Source: a virus
Length of the DNA stretch: 20,392 nucleotides
Direction: 5' to 3' (one strand)
Virus record (IMG/VR): IMGVR_UViG_3300020473_000164
Coordinates: 1 to 20,392 of that record
Below, piece after piece: positions 1 through 8,550 of this stretch. The position numbers and the translations under genes are program-made. Within the stretch, counting starts at the first letter, position 1. Every line of letters begins with the position of its first letter. Under the pieces are notes generated by a model. That model had not been told where the DNA came from, did no database searches, and worked only from the letters and a program-made list of their open reading frames with translations.

Positions 1-759
1 CCATGTGTTCTGACCCGCATATTTGGGATCATTAGCGTCCTTATCTGGATAATCTTCCCAAGTCTTACCTTCATACTCCACAGTTAATGGATTAATATCC
101 TTCCTTTCCGCATATACATGGAAGAAACAATCAATAGGCATACCTCCATGTGCTTGAAGATATATCTTCTCATCATCCCATCTCTTTATAATAATATTCT
201 GATGAGCACCAATGGGTTGAAGTTGTACCGAAATACTATCTAAATGTACCAGATCTTTCCAATAAGCAGGTAGTTCAATCTCTTTTTTATTCCTTACTCT
301 TCCTCTATGATAGACTCCAACCTCTGCACCTTCAATACATGCATGGGCAAGACGATATCCTTCCCGTGATGGATGAGGAATATCAAATTTCTTAGGTAGA
401 CCATCTGCTACGGAATGTCTTGCTTCTAAACGTCCCGTAGAAATACAATCAACAGATCCTGTGACATATAAATCTCCGTCTAAGAAAACCCCACCTTGTA
501 TCCATTGTGCAGTAGGAAGAGATCCTGAAATACCAAGTGATTTTTCTGGCATCTCACAATCAGGGTCATCATTAGTTAGAGATCCAACCATTAAAGTTGC
601 ACCAGCATGATCAAACTCAGAAGGTTCACCAAAAACTACTGGTCCTTCCACATGCATACTGCCACAAATTTCTTGATCACCTTCTTTAATGGCAGGACAG
701 ATAGCCCCGTATCCTCCTCTAATTGATTTACCAAAAACTACTGTGTCTTTTTGATCCAT
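1..759 (-). CDS. Virion structural protein, incomplete at its C-terminus
   Basis: The frame stays open from an ATG at 757-759 to the window edge, giving 253 codons with no stop, so the gene continues beyond base 1. Residues 1-110 are Gly-rich and beta-type (repeated VVFG, GGVFLDGDLYVTG), as in trimeric fibre or tip proteins. Residues 127-230 match a module I recognise from many marine T4-like phage structural proteins: HPSREGYRLAHACIEG, then IELPAYWKDLVHLDSI, then PIGAHQN, then GGMPIDCFFHVYAERKD and VEYEG. Its exact role is not known to me; it often ends fibre-like proteins. The start lies 5 bases after the stop of the upstream beta-helix gene, so the two are co-transcribed. A weak purine run (AATAAGAA) precedes the ATG. 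Probably a late tail or fibre-related structural protein; the family assignment is from memory of conserved motifs. Confidence 0.75.
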   Translation of the reverse strand, partial: MDQKDTVVFGKSIRGGYGAICPAIKEGDQEICGSMHVEGPVVFGEPSEFDHAGATLMVGSLTNDDPDCEMPEKSLGISGSLPTAQWIQGGVFLDGDLYVTGSVDCISTGRLEARHSVADGLPKKFDIPHPSREGYRLAHACIEGAEVGVYHRGRVRNKKEIELPAYWKDLVHLDSISVQLQPIGAHQNIIIKRWDDEKIYLQAHGGMPIDCFFHVYAERKDINPLTVEYEGKTWEDYPDKDANDPKYAGQNTW

Positions 760-764
760 AATTC

Positions 765-1496
765 TTATTGAAGTTGATTAGTACCTGGTACATATTGAGC
801 AGCGGGAGCTCCTCTATCTAGGGATGCTACCGTATCAGCAGAAGCACTTGGAAGATTGTTCTTCGATCTTTCACGTTGACCGCTACCATTCTTAGCAGGT
901 TTTCCTGTTACCGAATCAGTAATAGCATTAAATAAAGCACCATAGACAGACATCACACTGTTGGCTGCCATTTCAAAGTCACCTGCACTAGCAATCTTAG
1001 CATAAGAAGAAGCAGTTACCAAGAATTTTCTTTGTGCATTAATAAGAACATCCTGTCCTGCATTGATTTCTACATTACCTTGAGATCCATTACCAAAAGT
1101 AGACATCTCAATATCATCTGCTTCTAATCTAATCTTACCATTGTGAGCTTTAAGAACAATATTACCATTCCATGCAGTAAGAGTCAAACTATCTATCTTA
1201 TCATTATTCTTCTTCCCACATTCCACCATAAAATTACCTGGACTAGTAGAAACAGTCCATCCTTCTCTTGGTCCATCAATATCTAATGATAATTGATGTT
1301 CTCCATCGGGAGTATGAAGACCAATTCCTTCTGTAACATCTCCTTGCTTATGAATCTTTCCAAAAGCAATATGTCCCTTCGCATTTCCATACTGTTGAGC
1401 AGAAAAATTCTGCTTGGCAGTATCAGTTGGTGGACTAGTAGGAGGATCCTTCCTTAGTCTATCATTCTGCTGAACTATCGGAGTTCCTTTTGTCAT
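765..1496 (-). CDS. Beta-helix structural protein, candidate baseplate spike/needle
   Basis: 243 residues. The N-terminus (1-40) is polar and low-complexity. Residues 41-95 look like a small beta domain (AFGKIHKQGDV, GIGLHTPDGEHQLSLDIDG). Residues 102-185 form a run of short alternating strands with regular Gly/Asn turns (LTLTAWNGNIVLKAHNGKI, then GNVEINAGQDVLINAQRKF). This pattern is typical of the triple-stranded beta-helix of VgrG and gp5-type puncturing devices. The C-terminal tail (200-243) is polar. The start overlaps the stop of the upstream 1372-residue gene by four bases (ATGA), which suggests translational coupling. gp5 in this operon has no beta-helix of its own, so this gene may supply the needle; that is inference. 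It could equally be another baseplate-tip subunit. Confidence 0.65.
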   Translation of the reverse strand: MTKGTPIVQQNDRLRKDPPTSPPTDTAKQNFSAQQYGNAKGHIAFGKIHKQGDVTEGIGLHTPDGEHQLSLDIDGPREGWTVSTSPGNFMVECGKKNNDKIDSLTLTAWNGNIVLKAHNGKIRLEADDIEMSTFGNGSQGNVEINAGQDVLINAQRKFLVTASSYAKIASAGDFEMAANSVMSVYGALFNAITDSVTGKPAKNGSGQRERSKNNLPSASADTVASLDRGAPAAQYVPGTNQLQ

Positions 1497-4400
1497 ACTA
1501 GATTATCGGGAGTACCTGGAATATCCAAACGAGGATCGTCACTACTTATATCAGTACCTTGTCTGAGGATTGCTGATGGAGGTGTAGTGACCATAGCATC
1601 AATACTTTCTTGCATTGTATCATAAATCTGTACTAATTCACCAGGAGTTTCATAATATCCTGCATATCTCACACCATCTTTATAGAAAACAGCCCCAAAA
1701 TATGCACGACCATCATAATATCCTGTTTGTTTTATTCCTACAAGATCAGTCACCTGTATTAATTTATCACGATCCACTACAATAGGATCACGAACAGGTT
1801 CAAATACAGGAACCAAATCAGCATTTATTCCTGTATCAGATATAATTCTGATGTTAGGCCAGCGAGTGAATCCTAATCCTCCATCATCTACACATATTTT
1901 TTCAATAGTACCAAAAGGACCACACTTACATATAGAAAGCTTAGCACCTCCTTCATTAGGTTCCATCACTACTTGATCTACTGCACAATTATAATTAATA
2001 CCTTTATTCTTCACAATTATCTCTTTTAATTTTAATGCAACAGGATATCCTGGACCAGTAGGAGGTTTGTATCCATTTCCTGGATCAACAGGACGTACTG
2101 GATCAACCGTACCTTTTCCTCCTACTGCCTTAGGGCAAGGAGGAGGAATAAGTTTGGCAGAAACCCCAACAGGATTAACCGACCAAGGTTTAAGTATACC
2201 TGTTCCTACTCTTACCTTTCTCGTTATAACAACAGCACCATAAGTTGGATTAGTTCTAAATGTACTTCCCAAAGGAGCTGGAATATTAGTGAGTACCATT
2301 TCTATTGTGTGTCTTCCTGCCGACATCTCAAAATTATAATTTCTTACATTCTGAAATACTTTTGCGAAACCAACTTCCCTTCCATCAATCTTAACAGTTA
2401 AAGTATCATCTGAAAGAAGATTTATAGTATAGGTTCCACTTTCTGGAAAATTAACATTCCTCCACTTTAAATTCCAAGTCTTATCCATAATCTCTACGGG
2501 ATCTGTATGGAAAGGAGTAAAAGTACGTCCTAAATCCGATCCCATATAACTTCCTAAACGAGGACCTTCATAAGTTGATCCATCCTTTACTGTTCCGCCG
2601 ACCAAACTTCCTTTATCACTTACTTTTGGTGGTTTAGTAACTATAAACTTACAAGTTGCTTCATTAGGACCATTTTTAAAATCATAGAATCTTCCATCAC
2701 TAACAGCACACTGAATATCAGTCCAATCTCCATCAGTATGATCTTCCATCTGTAAAACAGATCCTTTTGCTCTTAATCTTACTCCATGTTTTGTTTCTTT
2801 ACTTGTTACCTTTATAGTATAAACTTTATTAATCTCTACTTCTTTTACTAAAGCTTCTTTTAATTGACCTCTTTGACCTAAAAGATTTCCATCTGCATCT
2901 CTAACAGGAGTATATTCCTTAGCAAAATTAATACCTAATTCAGGAATCTCTATTCCATTAGAAAACATAGAACCTGATGTAATCTTAAATCTTACACTCT
3001 TCTTCGCCGCAGGAAGAGGAGTCTCACCTAACCAATCAGCAGTATTAAAAATCTTTTGATCTATTAATTGAGTTTCTTCAAATTTATAATTATGAACCTC
3101 AACCTTTATGGTGGCAGATCCTTCCTTTAAAAAGAATTTACTTTCTGCACCTGATCCCTTAAAATGTCCTCCCTTTTTATTACCTTTACTCAGATCTAAA
3201 ACCATATCTCCATTAATCCAAAACTTGGCTTCATCATCTACGGTTCCCTTCAACTTATAATATCCATCATAAGGAACATCAATAGTCCATTCATTAGTAA
3301 AAATTCCTCCCCCACCTGAGGTATTCCTAGTATCATAAGGAGCCACAGGAGACATGGCATACTTATTTTGAAACTTACCCCATGCCTTAGATACCACAGG
3401 ATGCCACTGTTGTTTGGCAGGAAATCGGGTAGTCCAGAAAGGATTAGGAGGACACGCCCCTGTCTGTACTGGCACAGGTTGTTGAGGAATGGGAGGTGCA
3501 GGTGCTTCAATAGTTAATGCAACCCCCATAGGATTTTCATTCCAAGACTTCTGAACTGTCCTTTCTTTCTCCGAAAATACAGTCTCAATATTAATTGCCA
3601 ATGCCATAGGATTAATACCTTTAATCCCATCAAAACCAAACCTACCCCCCGGAATCTGATCTAAATCCGCCGTAATAGTATGATTTCCTTTCTTTATAGA
3701 ATGAACTTGACGATACTTTCCTGTTCCTACTGTTGTTCCTGGTTTAAATCCTTCCTTACGAATAGAAACTTGATCTCCTATCTTTAAGTTTACATTATCA
3801 TCCACCTCTATTTCAATGACATAATTTCCTGTCACAGGGAAATTAACATTACTCCAAATAATTTGATGAGTTCCTGCATATGGATTGTCATTTAAAGTAA
3901 CCGTAGTATCAAAAGGACAAATACCATACTCGTTTATAAATCCTCCTCGATTATAAACATTAGTTCTCCATAGTTTTCTATTTGCTTTCTCAATATAATC
4001 AACTGTATTAAAAACAGTGGCTACCTCTTGGGTTTCGCTAGATTTTAATCCAGTAATTGCTCCTTTAACTTCTCTTGCATCCTGTAAATTTACTGCACTT
4101 AATGTTCTTAAAGAAGCATTTACATCTGTACCATGTGTATCAAAGAAGTTTATTACTCCATACCTATTCGTCTCTGGCCCATAAGCAGTATTTTTCTTAA
4201 CTAATTTGGATCCCCCATCATTTCCAAACAATTGAATAGGTCCATATCCTTCTTCACTACGCTGAAAGACTCCCTTTGCTGAAACAGAACCCTTCCTCTT
4301 AAAAGTATCACCACTCTTTTCTCTTTCTAAAATAAGATCAGGTCCATCAGTATTAGGAATAATAATCTTGGTGATAGCAGTGCCAGCAGTCCGTGGATTA

Positions 4401-5611
4401 TCATTATATTCCAGTTTAAGAGATACTTCGGTCTCTACATTTCCCCCTACCTTCATAAAATATCCATTACTTTTCTGGATAAAATCTACTCCTGCAACTT
4501 GAATCTCATTTCTTACATCCTGTTGTGGTCCCGTACCTTCTTGCTGAACTTTAAACTTCTCTTTAATAGGAATATTAAACAACTCTAATCTTAACTTCTG
4601 CATTCCCTCCTTCAATACCTTTTTAATGGGGGATGGTCCCGATTTAAAAGAATCTAAATCAGAAACAAATTCATTGTTAATATATAATTTTCCTCTATTG
4701 TCTCTGGTTCCTCTAAACTTATACTCTCCATCAAATGGAACATCTAAATCCCATTCAAAAGTATACCACCTTCCTGCAAAATCAGATCCTTTTACATTCG
4801 ATTTTGGTTTGGGAGAAATTGCATATGAATTTTGAAACTCACCCCATGCGGAATGATCTACTTTATAAAAATTTCTAGTAGTTTTACCATCTCCGGTCAA
4901 CTTCAACGGAGGCTCTTTACGAGTAGTCCACCATGGATTCTGTACTTCCCTTAAAGTTTTAATATAATCTTCAACGGTTTCTTGAAAAGGTGTGGTAGAA
5001 GGATTAACATATCGATTAGGATTCCATGATCCGATATTCTTCCCATCAATACTATATACACTTCCAAATCCTACTTGTTTAGGAGCACAAGTTTCTAAAT
5101 CATAGACCTCAAAATCCTCTTCATCCTCATAAGTTTCAAAAACAGTTGCCGTAGTACCAATTCCTGCGATTACAACAGCACCAGCTGCCCTCCCAGATTC
5201 ATCTTTTACTTCTACAATAGGGGGATATTGATAACCAAATCCCCGATGCACCATATCAATTCCAATAAGACCACCATCTCTACCAATAATAGGATTAGCC
5301 TGAGCACCTATTCCACCACCACCCATAAAGATTACTTTAACAGGAGCATCCTCAGACTTTTTATCCATCTGAATCCCTTTACACTCATCTACTTCTGAGG
5401 TGAGATCATTAGGAGTTAATTTATTAACTTCATTAATGTTTAAATATCTAATTCTTTCTCGTGTTGCAAAGATGAAAGTAGTTCCTGGATTTGCTTTTGC
5501 ATACACATTTGCATCATGAATACCTATACCCGCCACATATCCTCTATCGGTTGACACATAACCGACTTTAATATCACATTTCGTTGGAGGTTGAAACAGA
5601 TTAAATGTCAT
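1493..5611 (-). CDS. Large virion structural protein with duplicated PA14-like modules
   Basis: 1372 residues, the largest gene here. Residues 90-155 hold a Gly-rich GFGYQYPP module. Two PA14/lectin-like modules lie at about 225-346 and 723-841. Both share W-T-T-R, AWG-FQN-YA-SP, a D-VP-DG-Y-K-G-D strand and a K-INN/ING turn. Each is followed by a second beta-sandwich module (585-704 and 1047-1157) with NVNFP--G-Y and a closing NP-GV motif. Residues 1160-1180 form a Pro/Gly linker. Residues 1204-1275 repeat a GG-GF-WP module. The last 80 residues (GAVFYKDGVRYAGYYETPG, then a QESIDA-VTTPPSA stretch and a LDIPGTP ending) form a C-terminal region I recognise from cyanophage structural proteins. 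PA14-type folds often bind carbohydrate, so a surface-contacting baseplate or fibre role is inferred. The start is the first ATG, 11 bases after the previous stop. The reading frame is intact over its whole length. Confidence 0.8.
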   Translation of the reverse strand: MTFNLFQPPTKCDIKVGYVSTDRGYVAGIGIHDANVYAKANPGTTFIFATRERIRYLNINEVNKLTPNDLTSEVDECKGIQMDKKSEDAPVKVIFMGGGGIGAQANPIIGRDGGLIGIDMVHRGFGYQYPPIVEVKDESGRAAGAVVIAGIGTTATVFETYEDEEDFEVYDLETCAPKQVGFGSVYSIDGKNIGSWNPNRYVNPSTTPFQETVEDYIKTLREVQNPWWTTRKEPPLKLTGDGKTTRNFYKVDHSAWGEFQNSYAISPKPKSNVKGSDFAGRWYTFEWDLDVPFDGEYKFRGTRDNRGKLYINNEFVSDLDSFKSGPSPIKKVLKEGMQKLRLELFNIPIKEKFKVQQEGTGPQQDVRNEIQVAGVDFIQKSNGYFMKVGGNVETEVSLKLEYNDNPRTAGTAITKIIIPNTDGPDLILEREKSGDTFKRKGSVSAKGVFQRSEEGYGPIQLFGNDGGSKLVKKNTAYGPETNRYGVINFFDTHGTDVNASLRTLSAVNLQDAREVKGAITGLKSSETQEVATVFNTVDYIEKANRKLWRTNVYNRGGFINEYGICPFDTTVTLNDNPYAGTHQIIWSNVNFPVTGNYVIEIEVDDNVNLKIGDQVSIRKEGFKPGTTVGTGKYRQVHSIKKGNHTITADLDQIPGGRFGFDGIKGINPMALAINIETVFSEKERTVQKSWNENPMGVALTIEAPAPPIPQQPVPVQTGACPPNPFWTTRFPAKQQWHPVVSKAWGKFQNKYAMSPVAPYDTRNTSGGGGIFTNEWTIDVPYDGYYKLKGTVDDEAKFWINGDMVLDLSKGNKKGGHFKGSGAESKFFLKEGSATIKVEVHNYKFEETQLIDQKIFNTADWLGETPLPAAKKSVRFKITSGSMFSNGIEIPELGINFAKEYTPVRDADGNLLGQRGQLKEALVKEVEINKVYTIKVTSKETKHGVRLRAKGSVLQMEDHTDGDWTDIQCAVSDGRFYDFKNGPNEATCKFIVTKPPKVSDKGSLVGGTVKDGSTYEGPRLGSYMGSDLGRTFTPFHTDPVEIMDKTWNLKWRNVNFPESGTYTINLLSDDTLTVKIDGREVGFAKVFQNVRNYNFEMSAGRHTIEMVLTNIPAPLGSTFRTNPTYGAVVITRKVRVGTGILKPWSVNPVGVSAKLIPPPCPKAVGGKGTVDPVRPVDPGNGYKPPTGPGYPVALKLKEIIVKNKGINYNCAVDQVVMEPNEGGAKLSICKCGPFGTIEKICVDDGGLGFTRWPNIRIISDTGINADLVPVFEPVRDPIVVDRDKLIQVTDLVGIKQTGYYDGRAYFGAVFYKDGVRYAGYYETPGELVQIYDTMQESIDAMVTTPPSAILRQGTDISSDDPRLDIPGTPDNLV
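2141..3445 (-). repeat. Internal repeat unit 2: PA14-like plus beta-sandwich modules
   Basis: Residues 723-1157 of the same protein: PFWTTRFPA, AWGKFQNKYAMSP, NEWTIDVPYDGYYKLKG and KFWINGD. Then follow WRNVNFPESGTYTINLLSDD and SVNPVGVSAKLIPPP. Key residues align with unit 1 in the same order. The stretch between the two modules is much less alike. Confidence 0.75.
3500..4939 (-). repeat. Internal repeat unit 1: PA14-like plus beta-sandwich modules
   Basis: Residues 225-704 of the 1372-residue protein. The unit starts with a PA14-like module (WWTTRKEPP, then AWGEFQNSYAISP, FEWDLDVPFDGEYKFRG, then KLYINNEF). It ends with a module carrying WSNVNFPVTGNYVIEIEVDD and NENPMGVALTIEAP. The same order recurs in unit 2 (2141-3445), so a duplication of the pair is likely. 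The repeat is visible at protein level and diverged at DNA level. Confidence 0.75.
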
Positions 5612-5622
5612 AGGTATATTTA

Positions 5623-7836
5623 TTAGTAGATATCAAATGCTTCATCAAGTTCTTCCTGACTTGCATTCTTTGCATCATCCCAATCAGAATCCTGAATAAC
5701 ATCCACCGCATCCTTAACAGGTTGAACAAATGATAATGGATTTTTAATGGGTGGTGTTGGGAATTGTTTAGCAACAGCATCACCGATTGATTTCATGCTT
5801 GGCATCTCACCATCAGGCATGGCACCCGACCCTCTTGCCAGAGTATAGAAATCGGACATAGCAGGAACAGGAGGAAGCTCAAAGGGAAAAACATTCGATG
5901 TTATATTTTTAAAGTTCAATGCGCTAGTTAAACTTCCCCCAATATTTCCTATCTTACTCAACATACTACCCATACTCTGAGGTTTATTTTTCCCTGATTT
6001 GGGAGCTTCCATCTTAACTGGACCAGAATCAGAGACACTAGTAATAGTAAAGGTCGCATCAGGTGCAACACCAGCATAGGTTTCTCTCTCTACCGTAATT
6101 AATTCTCCTACTTGATATCCTTGTCCCGGATTATTCACTACGATACCAGGATTAACTCCTATCATAGAGTCAATACGACCCCGTGGTTTAATAATCTCAA
6201 ACGTACATCCCGATCCACCATTAGAACCCGTAACCGTCAATATATCTCCGGCTATGTAATTCGTCCCACCACTTCCTTCCGTAATAGTAACCTTGGTTCC
6301 TATCCCACCTGAATATGTAATGTTTGCTAAACATCCTGTTCCAGATCCACCCGTGGTACTTTCATTAGTATTGGTACCAGTATTACTAGGAGTTCCACCC
6401 CCAGTATTATATCCTGATCCACCATCAAGTATTTTAATATATAACTCACCTTCTGTTGTACCCGTAGCACCACCCTTACTAACTCTAATATTTACAGTCA
6501 ATCCATTACCTGGTCCAGGAGCAGTAGATGAAACACCAACAGGTCGCACAGTTCCTGATCCAGTCACCCCAATATCATCTCCACTTATATAATAACTACC
6601 ACCCTGTATATTTCCTCCACCTTCTTCATCACTAAATCCAAGAACCTTTCCTTCCCCACTATTATCAAATGCCTTAGGTTGCATTTTCTTATCCATTTCT
6701 TCTAACTCAGATTGCATGTCACCAATAAAAGCATTAACTCCATCGATAATATTACTAGTTGCTTGATCTATTGCTTGCTTATTAGCACCCAGTGCTTGAC
6801 CAATAATATTTTCTGCATAACAAATAGGAACCTTGGGATAAGTTCCCACATCCCCATACTTAACATCCTCACCATCACCCTCAACTAAGGAATCAAATTT
6901 TAGAGTAGTATTTCCACTGCGTTGAGAACCATCTCTTTCAATAGGAAGAGTAGTACCAGTCCTTCCCGATTCCTCTACGGTATATACATTGTTTCTAAAT
7001 CTAACTTTCTCCCCTTTGGTTACAGGCATACTAGGAATCCAATCTTTAATATTCATCAAATTACTCATAGGAGTAATAGGATTAAGTGCTTTCTGTTGTG
7101 CTTGTTGTATCAAAGAATCTACATTAAAAGATTGCTTTAAAATACCACCCAACATTCCCTGCATACCATTGGAAATATCACCAAAAGATTGAAGACTATT
7201 TTGATTCATTAAATTTTTCATGTCAGCAAACATTGCTCGCTTTCCTGCTGGCATAGAAGATATAGCAGCAGATAGTTCTGCATTTACTGTCTTATTAGTA
7301 AACTCCATCATCTTATTCATGATGGTTTTCATATACTTAGAGTTAACAGATGCGGCATCTTCAATTAACTTTTCAATATCCTGTTGTCCTTGTCCCATGG
7401 ATGCCATGTCTGCATAGTTTCCAAAGGATTCCATCACTTTATTAATTTGATTACTCACATTCTCAATAGTTATCTGCATTCCCTTCGTAGCAGAATCAAC
7501 AGGATCTTGTACTTTACTTACAGGAGTCTTTTCTTGATACTTTTCTTCTCTTCTGACATCACCAACACTCACTACATGAATTGCTTCACTTTCAAGTGTA
7601 GCTCCTGGTTGTGCAGGACTCGTAGGCGAATCAGCATCAGCAACCCGATTCCTTAGACCATCAACAACTTTATTCTTTACAAAGCTATTAGCAAACTCTT
7701 CTATCTCACCTGGATTAAATCCATTCGCCAACCACTGACTTTTTAAACTCTCTACATCTCCCAGAGCATTCTGAATGTCTTTTAACTCTCCTGCTGTACG
7801 AGGAAGATTTGTAGGTAATCCAAACTTATCTAACAT
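5623..7836 (-). CDS. Virion structural protein with Gly-rich GGxGY repeats
   Basis: 737 residues. The N-terminal 1-60 region is helical (MLDKFGLPTNLPRTAGELKD). Residues 110-260 are predicted helical and Met/Gln-rich (ENVSNQINKVMESFGNYADM). Residues 272-316 hold a small beta module (VRFRNNVYTVEESGRTGTTLP) seen in many marine phage tail proteins. Residues 338-385 are helical (AENIIGQALGANKQAID). Residues 412-603 hold three Gly-rich modules, each with a GG-GY or GG-NY turn followed by a beta-strand. The C-terminus is Pro-rich and acidic. The gene lies directly downstream of gp5 and has one of the strongest ribosome binding sites in the window (GGGAGGAG). A baseplate or hub-associated role is inferred from this position. 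No catalytic motif is apparent. I recognise it as a cyanophage-type structural protein but cannot assign a T4 counterpart. Confidence 0.75.
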   Translation of the reverse strand: MLDKFGLPTNLPRTAGELKDIQNALGDVESLKSQWLANGFNPGEIEEFANSFVKNKVVDGLRNRVADADSPTSPAQPGATLESEAIHVVSVGDVRREEKYQEKTPVSKVQDPVDSATKGMQITIENVSNQINKVMESFGNYADMASMGQGQQDIEKLIEDAASVNSKYMKTIMNKMMEFTNKTVNAELSAAISSMPAGKRAMFADMKNLMNQNSLQSFGDISNGMQGMLGGILKQSFNVDSLIQQAQQKALNPITPMSNLMNIKDWIPSMPVTKGEKVRFRNNVYTVEESGRTGTTLPIERDGSQRSGNTTLKFDSLVEGDGEDVKYGDVGTYPKVPICYAENIIGQALGANKQAIDQATSNIIDGVNAFIGDMQSELEEMDKKMQPKAFDNSGEGKVLGFSDEEGGGNIQGGSYYISGDDIGVTGSGTVRPVGVSSTAPGPGNGLTVNIRVSKGGATGTTEGELYIKILDGGSGYNTGGGTPSNTGTNTNESTTGGSGTGCLANITYSGGIGTKVTITEGSGGTNYIAGDILTVTGSNGGSGCTFEIIKPRGRIDSMIGVNPGIVVNNPGQGYQVGELITVERETYAGVAPDATFTITSVSDSGPVKMEAPKSGKNKPQSMGSMLSKIGNIGGSLTSALNFKNITSNVFPFELPPVPAMSDFYTLARGSGAMPDGEMPSMKSIGDAVAKQFPTPPIKNPLSFVQPVKDAVDVIQDSDWDDAKNASQEELDEAFDIY
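6028..6603 (-). repeat. Three Gly-rich GGxGY beta modules
   Basis: Residues 412-603 of the 737-residue protein contain three modules of 50-65 residues. Each has a Gly-rich turn followed by Tyr and a short acidic or Gly loop (DGGSGYNTGG, GSGGTNYIAGDILTV, NPGQGYQVGELITV). Related turns occur in the neighbouring 1372-residue protein (HRGFGYQYPP, DGGLGFTRWP). They look like a shared building block. Confidence 0.6.
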
Positions 7837-7840
7837 TATT

Positions 7841-7848
7841 CTCCTCCC
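7841..7848 (-). promoter_or_regulatory. Strong ribosome binding site of the 737-residue structural gene
   Basis: The minus strand reads GGGAGGAG, 4 bases before the ATG of the 5623-7836 gene and just after the gp5 stop. It nearly matches the anti-Shine-Dalgarno complement and fixes the start. Most other genes here have weak sites. Confidence 0.7.
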
Positions 7849-8547
7849 TTAATTGTATTGGTCATCTCTTCTGAGACGAGCAGGAGTTCGACCCACTAAC
7901 TCCTGTAAACCATCCCCAATATAAGTCCTAATGGTTTTGGTTTTTGCTTGTTCTGTCAATGAATTGGTGCCACCACCACCTCCTCCGAGTCCCATCATAC
8001 TCAAAGCCGACTTCTCAATATTTTGTTCCTTAGATCCTGGTTTAGATATTGTCATATCACTATCAGGCACCTTATCTTCTGCTTCTAATTTTGGTTTTTC
8101 TGTTTCGGCATACCCACTTACACCAGAATAAGCAAGTCCACCAGTTAATTCTGTCTTGGTTTGCAGTTTCGTTTGAAGATTATTACCCAACACTCCCATA
8201 ATAACAGGCACTTGTTCTTGTCCACCATCCATAAAAAATCCATAAACCACATTCCCTTGTCGCAGAGCAGGTGTAGCAAAGGCACCTGCTTGTCCACCCC
8301 CACCTGTAATAGGATACATTACCGTAGCCCAAGGAAGTTCTTCGGATTCAATAACCTCCGTTGCTCGATCATGAAGACCCATAATCCTCACCTTATATCG
8401 ATAACCCCACCCAGGAATTGCTTCCCTCTCCTCAAACTTACCTGGATTAATGTTTTCTCTCCATGTAGAATCATCGGCAATCTGTCCCATCCACCAGTTG
8501 AAAGATTGCCCCAGTATACCAGAATTAAATAATGATCCTACTTCCAT
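7849..8547 (-). CDS. gp5: Baseplate central spike/hub gp5, OB-fold form lacking lysozyme domain
   Basis: 232 residues. Residues 15-125 match the N-terminal OB-fold of T4 gp5: NWWMGQIADD, then YRYKVRIMGLHDR, then ELPWATVMYPITGGGGQ, then QGNVVYGFFMDGGQEQVPVIMGVLG. T4 gp5 (about 575 residues) continues with a lysozyme domain and a triple beta-helix. Here the remaining 105 residues are polar, include a six-glycine run (188-193), and end in a basic TPARLRRDDQYN tail. No lysozyme catalytic region is visible. In T4 the OB domain sits on the gp27 hub trimer, and a gp27-like gene lies just upstream here, separated only by the CP12-like gene. The start is 3 bases past the CP12-like stop. The gp5 assignment is firm for the OB domain; peptidoglycan cutting must come from elsewhere, if it occurs at all. 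Confidence 0.85.
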   Translation of the reverse strand: MEVGSLFNSGILGQSFNWWMGQIADDSTWRENINPGKFEEREAIPGWGYRYKVRIMGLHDRATEVIESEELPWATVMYPITGGGGQAGAFATPALRQGNVVYGFFMDGGQEQVPVIMGVLGNNLQTKLQTKTELTGGLAYSGVSGYAETEKPKLEAEDKVPDSDMTISKPGSKEQNIEKSALSMMGLGGGGGGTNSLTEQAKTKTIRTYIGDGLQELVGRTPARLRRDDQYN

Positions 8548-8550
8548 ATC

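Noticed and set aside
6293-6592. 99-codon Pro/Val-rich plus-strand frame
   Set aside because: It mirrors the Gly-rich repeats of the 737-residue protein read in antisense.
7967-7985. Short CCACCACC/TCC tandem repeat
   Set aside because: It encodes the six-Gly linker in gp5. It is simple coding low complexity, not a separate repeat element.
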